DNA of 13,849 bases. It comes from Oscillospiraceae bacterium (lineage in GTDB: Bacteria > Bacillota > Clostridia > Oscillospirales > UBA929). Position numbers and translations under genes: made by a program. The stretch covers positions 1 through 13,849 of the forward strand of contig JAISVO010000147.1 of NCBI GenBank assembly GCA_031271525.1, read 5' to 3'. Under the pieces are notes generated by a model that saw only the letters and a list, made by a program, of their open reading frames with translations, ran no database searches and was not told the DNA's origin. Positions 1 to 6,173 of the stretch are shown here, piece after piece; the stretch's first letter is position 1, and each line of letters starts with the position of its first letter.

Positions 1-413
1 CGCCGTTCCCGGGCGAGGGTGAGGGAGATGTCGAGCTGTCCCCGGATAGCGCGGAGCGCCCGGGATTGGTTTTCGGCGTCGTACTGACCCAGCAAATCCC
101 CGATCTCGCTCACAAGGGAAATATCCACCGGGCTTAGGTCGAGGACCGAAGCGGCGCGGTTCCACGCCTCGCCGAAGGTTTCGGAGCCATATTGCCGGTA
201 GTCCATCGTGTCCCAAAAGCCTTTGAGGGCCGGCAGACGCCGGGGGAGTTCGGGCAGCGGGGTGGCCCGGAACCCGATTTCACTTGCCAGCCGGTCGGTC
301 AGCAGCGAGAACGCCGACAGCAGTTTGACCCGCGCTTCCAGACGGGAGAAGGTCATGATCCCGATACCCCCGCACCCGATCAGCACCATCAGCACACCGA
401 GGGCGACATTCAC
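1..413 (-). CDS. spoIIIAB: Stage III sporulation protein SpoIIIAB (3' end missing)
   Basis: Component of the mother-cell SpoIIIA complex that, with forespore SpoIIQ, forms the channel linking mother cell and engulfed forespore. Translation gives 137 residues before the window edge; the family is about 170, so roughly the last 35 are missing. The N-terminus (about residues 3-20) is a hydrophobic segment, followed by a soluble, helical region with the family-like stretches LLTDRLASEIGF, FWDTMD and LGQYDAENQ. The start is GTG at 411-413; its bases overlap the TGA of spoIIIAA (410-412), and the Shine-Dalgarno AGGAGGTGA (complement of 421-429) lies inside the end of spoIIIAA at good spacing. The nearby ATG (complement of 407-409) is out of frame. 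The two genes are therefore translationally coupled. Assignment rests on remembered family features plus the spoIIIAA neighbour. What lies after it is outside the window; spoIIIAC is not next, since it is found on the plus strand. Confidence 0.88.
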   Translation of the reverse strand, partial: MNVALGVLMVLIGCGGIGIMTFSRLEARVKLLSAFSLLTDRLASEIGFRATPLPELPRRLPALKGFWDTMDYRQYGSETFGEAWNRAASVLDLSPVDISLVSEIGDLLGQYDAENQSRALRAIRGQLDISLTLARER

Positions 414-1303
414 GGCGCTTTCACCTCCTGAATCTCATACTTACGGGATGCGCCCGTGCCCGAGATGACGACAACCCGCTCAAAATACCCGAGTAAGCCC
501 CGGTAAACGGGGCGTATGATCATGTCTTGAATTCCGGCGGCGTGGGCTGTGGACAGCACGGTTACCCCGCAGCCTAGGCAGGAAGCGATTACCCCGGTGT
601 CCTCGGGGGCTGTGATTTCGTCCATCGCGAGCACTTGGGGCGACATCCCCCGAAGCAGCATAACGGCGGCGTCCGCCTTGGGCACTCCGGTCATCACGTC
701 GGTATTCCGCCCGACGTCCAGTTGGGGCGTACCGCCGATACTGGCCGCGAGTTCCCCCCGTTCATCCGCCGCCGACACGCGGGCCGGCGGCAGGCAGGCG
801 TTCCCGTTCGAGACGACCCGGATCAAGTCACGCAGGAGGGTAGTCTTCCCGACCCCCGGCGGCGACAGGATCAGCGTGTGAGCCAGCTGCCCTCTGACGA
901 GTAACTGCGGCATCAGCTTTTCGGCGATCCCCTTCCGTTCCCGCGCCACCCTGATACAAAGGGAGGACAGCTCCCGGAAGAGAGTAACCTGTCCGTCCTT
1001 CATCACGGCGGTGCCGCACAGCCCCATCCGGTGACCGCCGGGCAGGGGGAGGAAACCGTGCCGCAGGTTGTCCAGCACGGTGTGCAGGGACCCCTGTGAA
1101 ACGTTCTCCAGCGTTTGCTGCAGATCCCGCGCCGACGCTGAGACGGACAGCTCCCGCGACGTTTCGCTGACGACGGTGACTGCTTGTCCGGCGCGGAGAC
1201 GGATCTCTTCGGCATGTGCCCGGACAGTTTCGGGCAGCTCCATCGCAGCGCTCCGAATCCCCGGCGGCAGCGCTTTGATTGCTTGTTCAAAACGTTTCGG
1301 CAC
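410..1303 (-). CDS. spoIIIAA: Stage III sporulation protein SpoIIIAA (ATPase)
   Basis: Cytoplasmic ATPase of the SpoIIIA-SpoIIQ apparatus, related to type II/IV secretion ATPases and thought to energise or assemble the channel in the mother cell. The 297-residue product matches the usual length (about 305). Visible motifs: an N-terminal EEIRLRAG stretch, Walker A SPPGVGKTT at about 147-155 (Ser replaces the first Gly, which I recall as common in clostridial SpoIIIAA), the DERGELA stretch after it, and Walker B VLAMDEI at about 224-230. I chose GTG at 1301-1303 because GGAGGTG (complement of 1311-1317) lies 7 bases upstream and the protein then begins near the usual point. An in-frame TTG at 1337-1339 would add 12 basic residues but sits inside the promoter-like block, so is unlikely. 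It is first in a minus-strand unit with spoIIIAB and divergent from the aminotransferase; in B. subtilis it heads an eight-gene operon. Confidence 0.95.
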   Translation of the reverse strand: MPKRFEQAIKALPPGIRSAAMELPETVRAHAEEIRLRAGQAVTVVSETSRELSVSASARDLQQTLENVSQGSLHTVLDNLRHGFLPLPGGHRMGLCGTAVMKDGQVTLFRELSSLCIRVARERKGIAEKLMPQLLVRGQLAHTLILSPPGVGKTTLLRDLIRVVSNGNACLPPARVSAADERGELAASIGGTPQLDVGRNTDVMTGVPKADAAVMLLRGMSPQVLAMDEITAPEDTGVIASCLGCGVTVLSTAHAAGIQDMIIRPVYRGLLGYFERVVVISGTGASRKYEIQEVKAP

Positions 1304-1338
1304 CTGAGGGCACCTCCGCTTCCTTTGTATCGTGGTCA

Positions 1339-1368
1339 AGCGTATGAGGGAAACCCGTTAAATAGAAC
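1339..1368 (-). promoter_or_regulatory. Candidate sigma-E-type promoter of spoIIIAA
   Basis: Read on the minus strand, a -35-like TTCTATT (complement of 1361-1367) is followed after 14 bases by CATACGCT (complement of 1339-1346), which matches 6 of 8 positions of the sigma-E -10 consensus CATACAHT as known from Bacillus. The -35 match to KMATATT is modest. The main support is that GTTCTA, the spacing and CCCTCATACGCTTGACCAC recur almost exactly in front of spoIIIAC. Sigma-E control of spoIIIA is established in B. subtilis; its use here is inference. Confidence 0.55.
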
Positions 1369-1399
1369 TAATGGTGAAATCTTGAACAAATCCAGACGC

Positions 1400-1428
1400 T
1401 TGTACAAGAAGGCAGGTTGTGGTATAAT
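1400..1428 (+). promoter_or_regulatory. Sigma-A-like promoter of the aminotransferase gene
   Basis: TTGTAC at 1400-1405 and a consensus TATAAT at 1423-1428 are separated by exactly 17 bases. They lie in the 169-base gap between the divergent spoIIIAA and the aminotransferase gene, about 45 bases before its ATG. This points to vegetative transcription of the aminotransferase, independent of the sporulation genes on either side. Confidence 0.8.
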
Positions 1429-1472
1429 CCATTAAAAAATCCCGCCGTCATGCGGAACCGGAAAGGAAACCT

Positions 1473-2672
1473 ATGAACCGTTCAGAGAGAATGCGTAACG
1501 TCACCTACGACATCCGGGGGCCGATCGCGGCCGAAGCCGGGCGGATGGAGGCGCAGGGAATCTCAATCATAAAGCTGAATACCGGCAATCCGGCGGCCTT
1601 TGGTTTTGTACCGCCGCCGGACTTCCCGGATATCCTGCGCGCTCAGCAGCAGCTCAACGCGGCTTACTCCGACTCCAAGGGGCTTCTGCGCGCTCGGGAA
1701 GCCATCGCGGCGTATGAAACCTCCGTCGGCGTCCCCAACGTGGACGCGGAGAGGGTTTTTACCGGAAACGGCGTCAGCGAATTGATCAGCCTGTCGATGC
1801 AAGCGCTCCTAAACGAGGGGGACGAGGTGCTGATCCCGTCCCCCGACTATCCGTTGTGGACGGCGGCCGTCCGTTTATACGCCGGAAAGGCGGTGCACTA
1901 TATTTGCGACGAGGAAGCCGAGTGGACTCCCGACCTCGCCGCTATGCGGAAGCTGATCACCGGCCGTACCAAGGCGATTGTCGTCATCAATCCGAACAAC
2001 CCCACCGGAGCGGTCTATCCTCGGGCGATCTTGCAGGGTATCTGCGACATCGCCCGAGAACATAAACTTTTGCTGCTAAGCGACGAAATATATGACCGCG
2101 TGCTGATGGACAAGGAGGTCCATACCCCGCTGGCGTCCCTCGCGCCCGATCTGCCGGTCATCACCTACAACGGCTTGTCGAAATCGCACCAGCTCTGCGG
2201 CTATCGCTGCGGCTGGATGGCGGTCACCGGCAGGCAAGCTGATTTGGACGACTATCTGGAGGGCTTGACGGTGCTTGCGTCAATGCGTCTTTGTTCCAAT
2301 GTGCCGGCGCAGTCGGTGATTCCGGCGGCGCTTGCCGACCCGCATTATGCGAAGCAATATTTAGCGCCGGGCGGGCGTCTGCACCGCCAGCGGGAGATCG
2401 CGGTCGAGGGGATCAACGCGATCAACGGACTCAGCGCGGTGAAGCCGAAAGCCGCGATGTACATGTTTCCCAAGATGAACCTGAAGCACATCCATGACGA
2501 TGAGAAATTCGTCCTCGACTTCCTGCGGGAGAAACACGTGCTGCTGACCCACGGGCGGGGTTATCACTGGGCAGCCCCCGACCATTTCCGGCTGGTCTAT
2601 CTCCCCGAACCCAATGTCATCGCGGACGTCATGACCCGGCTGGGCGATTTTCTGGACGGATACAAACAGTAG
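1473..2672 (+). CDS. alaA: PLP-dependent class I/II aminotransferase, AlaA-like
   Basis: Probable glutamate-pyruvate (alanine) transaminase of fold type I, cytosolic. The 399-residue protein aligns from memory almost end to end with E. coli AlaA (405 residues), sharing YDIRGP, GNP, YSDSKGL, PDYPLWTAAV, GKAVHY, INPNNPTGAVY, DEIYD, NGLSK, ASMRLC, PAQ and MFPK. PLP residues are visible: Asn within NPNNPTG (173-179), Asp204 and Tyr207 in DEIYD, Schiff-base Lys237 in NGLSK, and a C-terminal Arg373 likely to bind the substrate carboxylate. ATG at 1473 follows AAGGAAA by a few bases. It has its own promoter (1400-1428) and terminator (2701-2733), so it is a single-gene unit wedged between the halves of the spoIIIA locus. 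Specificity for alanine rather than another amino acid is inferred from similarity. No sporulation role is evident. Confidence 0.9.
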   Translation: MNRSERMRNVTYDIRGPIAAEAGRMEAQGISIIKLNTGNPAAFGFVPPPDFPDILRAQQQLNAAYSDSKGLLRAREAIAAYETSVGVPNVDAERVFTGNGVSELISLSMQALLNEGDEVLIPSPDYPLWTAAVRLYAGKAVHYICDEEAEWTPDLAAMRKLITGRTKAIVVINPNNPTGAVYPRAILQGICDIAREHKLLLLSDEIYDRVLMDKEVHTPLASLAPDLPVITYNGLSKSHQLCGYRCGWMAVTGRQADLDDYLEGLTVLASMRLCSNVPAQSVIPAALADPHYAKQYLAPGGRLHRQREIAVEGINAINGLSAVKPKAAMYMFPKMNLKHIHDDEKFVLDFLREKHVLLTHGRGYHWAAPDHFRLVYLPEPNVIADVMTRLGDFLDGYKQ

Positions 2673-2700
2673 GGGCGATTCGCGTTCGCCTGTCCCTCCG

Positions 2701-2733
2701 CATCCCCCCTCCGAAAGGACGGGGGATGTTTTT
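2701..2733 (+). terminator. Intrinsic terminator after the aminotransferase gene
   Basis: CATCCCCC (2701-2708) pairs perfectly with GGGGGATG (2721-2728). The apex continues as TCC-GAAA-GGA, a stable GNRA-type tetraloop, with one C-C mismatch between the two helices. Five T residues follow (2729-2733). It lies 28 bases after the stop codon and immediately before the -35-like GTTCTA of the spoIIIAC promoter block, insulating the sporulation genes from read-through. Confidence 0.92.
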
Positions 2734-2763
2734 GTTCTAACCTTGTCCGCCCCCTCATAGGCT
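2734..2763 (+). promoter_or_regulatory. Candidate sigma-E-type promoter of spoIIIAC-AH
   Basis: GTTCTA at 2734-2739 and CATAGGCT at 2756-2763 have the same spacing as their counterparts before spoIIIAA. The block CCCTCATAGGCTTGACCAC (2752-2770) matches the spoIIIAA block at 18 of 19 positions. The -10 matches only 5 of 8 bases of the Bacillus sigma-E consensus, so sigma-E is inferred mainly from gene content and from the shared block. The conserved TTGACCAC downstream of the -10 is not explained by a simple promoter and may be a start-site or regulator-binding sequence. Confidence 0.55.
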
Positions 2764-2799
2764 TGACCACATACAACAGAGATGAGGAGGCCGCCGGGT

Positions 2800-2994
2800 A
2801 TGCAGGTGGACTTGATCTTCAAAATCGCCGCTATTGGGATACTGGTGGCGGTGCTCAACCAACTGCTGATCCGTTCCGGGCGGGAGGAACAGGCGATGAT
2901 GACGGTGCTCGCGGGGCTGATTGTGGTGCTGATGATTCTGCTTCAAGAGATCAATAACCTGTTCGATACGGTTAAAACGCTGTTCGGTTTCTAG
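2800..2994 (+). CDS. spoIIIAC: Stage III sporulation protein SpoIIIAC
   Basis: Small integral membrane protein of the SpoIIIA complex, made in the mother cell and placed in the outer forespore membrane. The 64-residue product (family about 65-68) has two membrane segments (about 5-23 and 33-52) joined by a short polar loop with RSGREEQA, and the typical ending NNLFDTVKTLFGF. ATG at 2800 is chosen because GAGGAGG (2784-2790) lies 9 bases upstream; an earlier in-frame ATG at 2782 would place that Shine-Dalgarno inside the gene. It is the first gene of the plus-strand spoIIIA unit, two bases before spoIIIAD, and is preceded by a terminator and a promoter-like block. In B. subtilis it follows spoIIIAB on the same strand; here it does not. 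Confidence 0.93.
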   Translation: MQVDLIFKIAAIGILVAVLNQLLIRSGREEQAMMTVLAGLIVVLMILLQEINNLFDTVKTLFGF

Positions 2995-2996
2995 CG

Positions 2997-3386
2997 ATGG
3001 ATGATTTGCTGCTGAAGATTGCCGGAATCGCCGTTGCCGGGGTCGCCGTGACGGCACTGGTCAAGAAGAGCGCCCCCGAAATAGGGTTGGCCCTCAGTCT
3101 GTTTGTTGCCATCGCGCTGTTTGCCGCCGGGTTCGACGCCTTCCGCAATGTCCAAGCCTTTTTGGACGCCTTTGTGGGTCAGACCGGGATGGCGCGGGAT
3201 GTCGTCGTCCCGGTGTGGAAGACCTGCCTGATCGCGATCGTCACCAAGATCACGGCGGACCTGTGCCGGGACGCGAAGGAGAACGCAGTCGCGTCGGGGG
3301 TGGAGACCGCCGGCGCGATTTTGGGGTTGTATGTGGTCCTGCCCCTCTTTTCCAATCTTTTTGAACTGATGAACCGTCTGCTGTAG
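2997..3386 (+). CDS. spoIIIAD: Stage III sporulation protein SpoIIIAD
   Basis: Integral membrane subunit of the SpoIIIA-SpoIIQ channel, related in fold to SpoIIIAC. The 129-residue protein (family about 130) opens with an IAGIAVAGVAVTALVKK segment, continues with APEIGLALSLFVAIALF and shows about four hydrophobic segments, with the characteristic KTCLIAIVTKITADLCRDAKE region near the middle. ATG at 2997 begins two bases after the spoIIIAC stop and has no clear Shine-Dalgarno of its own, which suggests translational coupling to spoIIIAC. It runs directly into spoIIIAE. Identification rests on family pattern and position. Confidence 0.94.
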   Translation: MDDLLLKIAGIAVAGVAVTALVKKSAPEIGLALSLFVAIALFAAGFDAFRNVQAFLDAFVGQTGMARDVVVPVWKTCLIAIVTKITADLCRDAKENAVASGVETAGAILGLYVVLPLFSNLFELMNRLL

Positions 3387-3395
3387 GTGACGCGG

Positions 3396-4484
3396 ATGAG
3401 AACGATTACTACGTTTTTCCTCTTTTTGTTCCTCCTCACCCCGATCACCTATGCGGACGAATTTTCGGAGGCGTTCGGAGTGGACGGTTTGGAGGAGGCG
3501 GTGCCGCACGATGTTTTGGAGACGCTTCGGGGAATCACCCCCGACAACGCCGGAGGCGCATTGGAGACGGGCTTTTTGAGTCTCCTCGCACGGGCGGCGA
3601 AGCTGGCTTCCGGGTCGCTCGGGGAGGGCCTTCGGGCGGCTCTGGGCGTCACCGCCATCGCGGCTTTGTGCCTTGCCGCCGGAAGCCTCACCGAGGGGAC
3701 GCCGACCCGGTATATCCAGATTGCCGGGGTGCTCGGGATCGCGGCGTTGACCCTCACCGGCGTCAACAGCCTGATGGATGCCGGGCGGGAGACCCTTCGG
3801 GAGATGGATCAATTCGCGAAGGTCTTGATGCCGGCGCTGGCTGCGGCGGGAGCCGCCGCGGGGAAACCGGTGTCGGCGGTTTTCCGGCAGACCGGGACGG
3901 TCGTCGCGGCAAACCTCCTGATGACGATGTACGAGCGTCTGCTCTACCCGCTGCTGTATGTCTACGCGGCGCTCGTCACGTTCAACGCGGCGATGCCGAG
4001 GGATATGGTCAAGCGGCTCGCCGGTTTCTGCAAATGGGTCTTCACCGGGCTGCTGACGCTCACGCTGGTCATCTTCACGGCGTATCTCACCGTCGGAGGC
4101 GCGATCGCCGGACAAGGCGACACGGTTGCGGTCAAAGCGTCCAAGGCGGCGCTGTCGGGAGCGCTTCCGGTGGTGGGGGGGATCATCGGAGACGCGTCCG
4201 AGACGGTGCTCGCGGGAGCGTCGGTGATCAAGAACGCCGCCGGAATCTTTGGGCTCCTCGCGGTGCTGGGGATCATCCTCGCGCCCTGCGTCTCCCTCGC
4301 GGTCCGAGCACTCGCGATGAAACTGGGCGCGGCGCTCACCGGCACGGTGGGCAACGACGCGCTGAGCGGGTACGCGGACAGCCTATCAAACCTCTACTCG
4401 ATGCTGATGGGGATGCTGTTCTCGGCGGCTTTCCTGCTGCTAGTGTCGATCGTCTCATGTATCCTCGCCGGCAGTTCGATTTGA
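3396..4484 (+). CDS. spoIIIAE: Stage III sporulation protein SpoIIIAE
   Basis: Large polytopic membrane subunit of the SpoIIIA channel. The 362-residue product (family about 390-400) starts with a signal-peptide-like MRTITTFFLFLFLLTPITYA, with likely cleavage after Ala20, then a short soluble region and about six to seven membrane segments. Family-like stretches include YERLLYPLLYVYAAL, LTLVIFTAYLTVGGAIAG, ALPVVGGIIGDASETVLAG and CVSLAVRALAMKLGAAL. ATG at 3396 is preferred over the in-frame GTG at 3387, because AGGTGA (3385-3390), overlapping the spoIIIAD stop, is then a usable Shine-Dalgarno. The shorter length seems to be within the N-terminal soluble part, by inspection only. It lies between spoIIIAD and spoIIIAF in the canonical order. 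Confidence 0.94.
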   Translation: MRTITTFFLFLFLLTPITYADEFSEAFGVDGLEEAVPHDVLETLRGITPDNAGGALETGFLSLLARAAKLASGSLGEGLRAALGVTAIAALCLAAGSLTEGTPTRYIQIAGVLGIAALTLTGVNSLMDAGRETLREMDQFAKVLMPALAAAGAAAGKPVSAVFRQTGTVVAANLLMTMYERLLYPLLYVYAALVTFNAAMPRDMVKRLAGFCKWVFTGLLTLTLVIFTAYLTVGGAIAGQGDTVAVKASKAALSGALPVVGGIIGDASETVLAGASVIKNAAGIFGLLAVLGIILAPCVSLAVRALAMKLGAALTGTVGNDALSGYADSLSNLYSMLMGMLFSAAFLLLVSIVSCILAGSSI

Positions 4485-4494
4485 GGTGAGTTCC

Positions 4495-4947
4495 ATGGAT
4501 TTTCTGCGTCAATGGATCCTCGGGATCGCCGGAGCGGCCGTGGTCGGGACAGTCGCTTTGGCGGTCACGCCTTCGGGGTCCGTTAAGAAGGCGGTACGGC
4601 TCGCGAGCGCTCTCCTGCTGATCGGCGCGGTGCTCCGCCCTTTGACCGGGTGGAAAACGCTTGATTTTGAGGATTTTTTTATCGAAACCGTTGCGGCGGA
4701 GGGGGTTGAAAAACCCGGACAGGAACTGTTAAGCGGACTCATAGCGGATAGGACATCCGCATATATTGTGAACAAGGCACAAGCCGTGGGCTTGGCAATC
4801 GAGGTTTCCGTCGTCATCCGTGAGAACGCGCCGTGGTCGGCGGAGATTGTCTGCGGCAGGCCGGAACACGCCAAAAGCGCGCTTTCGCAGACCCTGACAG
4901 GGGATTTGGGGATTCCCCCGGAGCGGCAGCGCTATACGGAAGGATAG
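4495..4947 (+). CDS. spoIIIAF: Stage III sporulation protein SpoIIIAF
   Basis: Membrane-anchored SpoIIIA subunit whose soluble domain has the ring-building fold found in this complex and in secretion systems. The 150-residue product is short for the family (B. subtilis about 206). Two hydrophobic segments (about 6-24 and 37-48) are followed by a soluble domain from about residue 60, containing ADRTSAYIVNKAQAVGL and EVSVVIREN, both typical. ATG at 4495 is chosen over an in-frame GTG at 4486; GAGGTGA at 4483-4489, overlapping the spoIIIAE stop, then acts as Shine-Dalgarno. The gene is 10 bases before spoIIIAG. Named partly from position, since this family is weakly conserved. Confidence 0.88.
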   Translation: MDFLRQWILGIAGAAVVGTVALAVTPSGSVKKAVRLASALLLIGAVLRPLTGWKTLDFEDFFIETVAAEGVEKPGQELLSGLIADRTSAYIVNKAQAVGLAIEVSVVIRENAPWSAEIVCGRPEHAKSALSQTLTGDLGIPPERQRYTEG

Positions 4948-4957
4948 GGGGCGGCGT

Positions 4958-5461
4958 ATGCTTCAAAAGGTGTTCGATCTCGTCAAACCGCTCTCGAAGT
5001 ATAAATACCTCCTCCTTGTCGTCCTTGCGGGTCTTGTCATCCTGCTATGGCCCCGGGGAAACGATTCCCCGCCGGCGGCGGTCACCGGCACCGAAGCGTT
5101 TGACCTCCGAGCGATGGAGGCACAGCTTGAGAAGCTCTTGTCCGGCGTCAGCGGCGTCGGGAACGCGGAGGTTATGCTGACCTTAAAAACAGACATGGAG
5201 GTGGTGGTGGTTTCCGATACCGATTATCGCACCCAACGGGAAGCAGACCAGTCATTGACAGAGGAGCGGAGGGCGGAAGCGGTCCTCACCGATGCGGGTC
5301 CGATCATCGCAAAGCGGGTTTACCCGCAGTTTCGGGGGGCGCTGGTCGTGTGCGACGGCGGCGGGAACGCGACCGTGCGTCTTGCCGTATTGGAGGCGGT
5401 CGCGGCGCTTACCGGGCTGAAAAGCGACGCTGTCACCGTTGTCGCGGCCAGCAGCAAATAA
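4958..5461 (+). CDS. spoIIIAG: Stage III sporulation protein SpoIIIAG
   Basis: Ring-forming subunit of the mother-cell half of the SpoIIIA-SpoIIQ channel; the B. subtilis homologue forms a large oligomeric ring in the intermembrane space. The 167-residue product (B. subtilis about 229) has one N-terminal membrane helix (about 15-31, YKYLLLVVLAGLVILLW) and a soluble domain. Recognisable stretches are LEKLLSGVSGVGNAEVMLTL (about 57-76), the DYRTQRE region and GALVVCDGGGNATVRLAVLEAVAALTGL cut here as GALVVCDGGG followed by the closing helix, ending in a strand. The start ATG at 4958 follows a GGGGGCGG stretch and the spoIIIAF stop. The shorter length mainly reflects a short insert in the ring domain, as in many clostridia. 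Confidence 0.94.
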   Translation: MLQKVFDLVKPLSKYKYLLLVVLAGLVILLWPRGNDSPPAAVTGTEAFDLRAMEAQLEKLLSGVSGVGNAEVMLTLKTDMEVVVVSDTDYRTQREADQSLTEERRAEAVLTDAGPIIAKRVYPQFRGALVVCDGGGNATVRLAVLEAVAALTGLKSDAVTVVAASSK

Positions 5462-5485
5462 ACCCAGTAGAAAGGATTGTCAGAT

Positions 5486-6037
5486 ATGCAAATTTGGAAA
5501 CGGAACGCGGTAGTCGCCGTCATCGTCCTCTTTGTCTGTGTCGCGCTGTACATGAGCTGGTCTTACGGACGGATACCGGAGGAGGATCTCCCTGAGCTCG
5601 ATCCTGTCGGCAGTATCGGCGTAGAACCGATTCCCGCCGACGGGCCGGACGGAGCGAAGCCCGAACCGGCAGCTATCAACAGCACCTATTTCGATGAAGC
5701 GCGCCTGTCCCGCTTGGAAGCCCGCGACGCGGCATACGCCATTCTGACCGAAGCGCTGGTCAGCGAGGAAGTGTCGCAGGAGGTGCGGGACAACGTCTCA
5801 GGCGAGATCGAGAAGATGGCGCAGGATGCCCTGACCGAAGCGAATATCGAGAACACAGTCATCGCCAAGGGTTACGTCGAGTGCGTCGCGATCATCGGTC
5901 AGAACGGGATCAAGATCGTCGTAGCCGAGCCGGAGAGCGGGATGACCTCGGCCGACGCCGCCATAATCACCGATGTCGTCCTGTCCGAGAGTTCGATCGA
6001 AGCGGCGGACATCTCGATCGTTCACGTCAGCCTGTAG
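5486..6037 (+). CDS. spoIIIAH: Stage III sporulation protein SpoIIIAH
   Basis: Mother-cell partner of forespore SpoIIQ: its extracellular domain, related to YscJ/FliF of secretion systems, binds SpoIIQ across the intermembrane space. The 183-residue protein (B. subtilis 218) has MQIWKRN, then a membrane helix (about 8-26), an acidic proline-rich linker (about 31-60) and the C-terminal ring domain from about 65 with FDEARLSRLEARDAAY, ALTEANIENTVIAKGY and the ending IEAADISIVHVSL. ATG at 5486 with AAAGGA (5471-5476) 9 bases upstream is preferred to an in-frame TTG at 5477. It is the last spoIIIA gene and a strong terminator follows. No spoIIQ or spoIVF gene is present here. Confidence 0.94.
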   Translation: MQIWKRNAVVAVIVLFVCVALYMSWSYGRIPEEDLPELDPVGSIGVEPIPADGPDGAKPEPAAINSTYFDEARLSRLEARDAAYAILTEALVSEEVSQEVRDNVSGEIEKMAQDALTEANIENTVIAKGYVECVAIIGQNGIKIVVAEPESGMTSADAAIITDVVLSESSIEAADISIVHVSL

Positions 6038-6054
6038 CGCTCATCCATATTCCG

Positions 6055-6083
6055 CCCCCGTCAATAAGACGGGGGTTTTATTT
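6055..6083 (+). terminator. Intrinsic terminator closing the spoIIIAC-AH unit
   Basis: CCCCCGTC (6055-6062) and GACGGGGG (6068-6075) form a perfect 8-bp GC-rich stem with a 5-base AATAA loop, followed by TTTTATTT. It begins 18 bases after the spoIIIAH stop and separates the sporulation genes from the cdaA promoter. Confidence 0.93.
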
Positions 6084-6102
6084 GCGGCTCAGAAGGTGTT
6101 CG

Positions 6103-6126
6103 TTGTCAATTGTCCATTGTCAATTG
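6103..6126 (+). repeat. Short direct repeat TTGTCAATTG, two copies
   Basis: TTGTCAATTG occurs at 6103-6112 and again at 6117-6126, offset by 14 bases, separated by TCCA. Each copy contains the palindrome CAATTG. The second copy supplies the -35 element of the cdaA promoter. Strings of this kind are scattered between genes in various bacteria, so the unit may be a dispersed repeat or a paired operator; the sequence alone does not decide. Confidence 0.6.
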
Positions 6127-6145
6127 CGGTTTTCTGTGGTATACT
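6117..6145 (+). promoter_or_regulatory. Sigma-A-like promoter of the cdaA operon
   Basis: TTGTCA (6117-6122) and TATACT (6140-6145) are 17 bases apart, close to the vegetative consensus. The promoter lies between the spoIIIAH terminator and the cdaA start, 28 bases before the start codon. No comparable promoter was seen before the later genes, so it may drive the whole cdaA-to-priA series, or at least as far as yicC. Confidence 0.8.
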
Positions 6146-6173
6146 ACATTGGCGAACGGGGGGTGTTACGGGC

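Noticed and set aside
1399..1411. Resemblance of CTTGTACAAGAA to a recombination core site
   Set aside because: The match is short, no integrase or second core is present, and the sequence is explained by the -35 of a 17-base-spaced promoter.
1332..2770. Composite mobile element with terminal inverted repeats around the aminotransferase gene
   Set aside because: No transposase or recombinase, no target duplication, and the repeats fit promoters for the flanking spoIIIA genes better.
2991..4115. Long minus-strand open frame opposite spoIIIAD/AE (about 374 codons)
   Set aside because: The translation is Arg/Gln/Gly/Pro-rich, has no recognisable motif, and mirrors codon bias of the well-identified spoIIIAD and spoIIIAE genes.
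3668..4489. Plus-strand 273-codon frame inside spoIIIAE
   Set aside because: Gly/Arg-rich shadow frame fully inside the convincing spoIIIAE reading frame.
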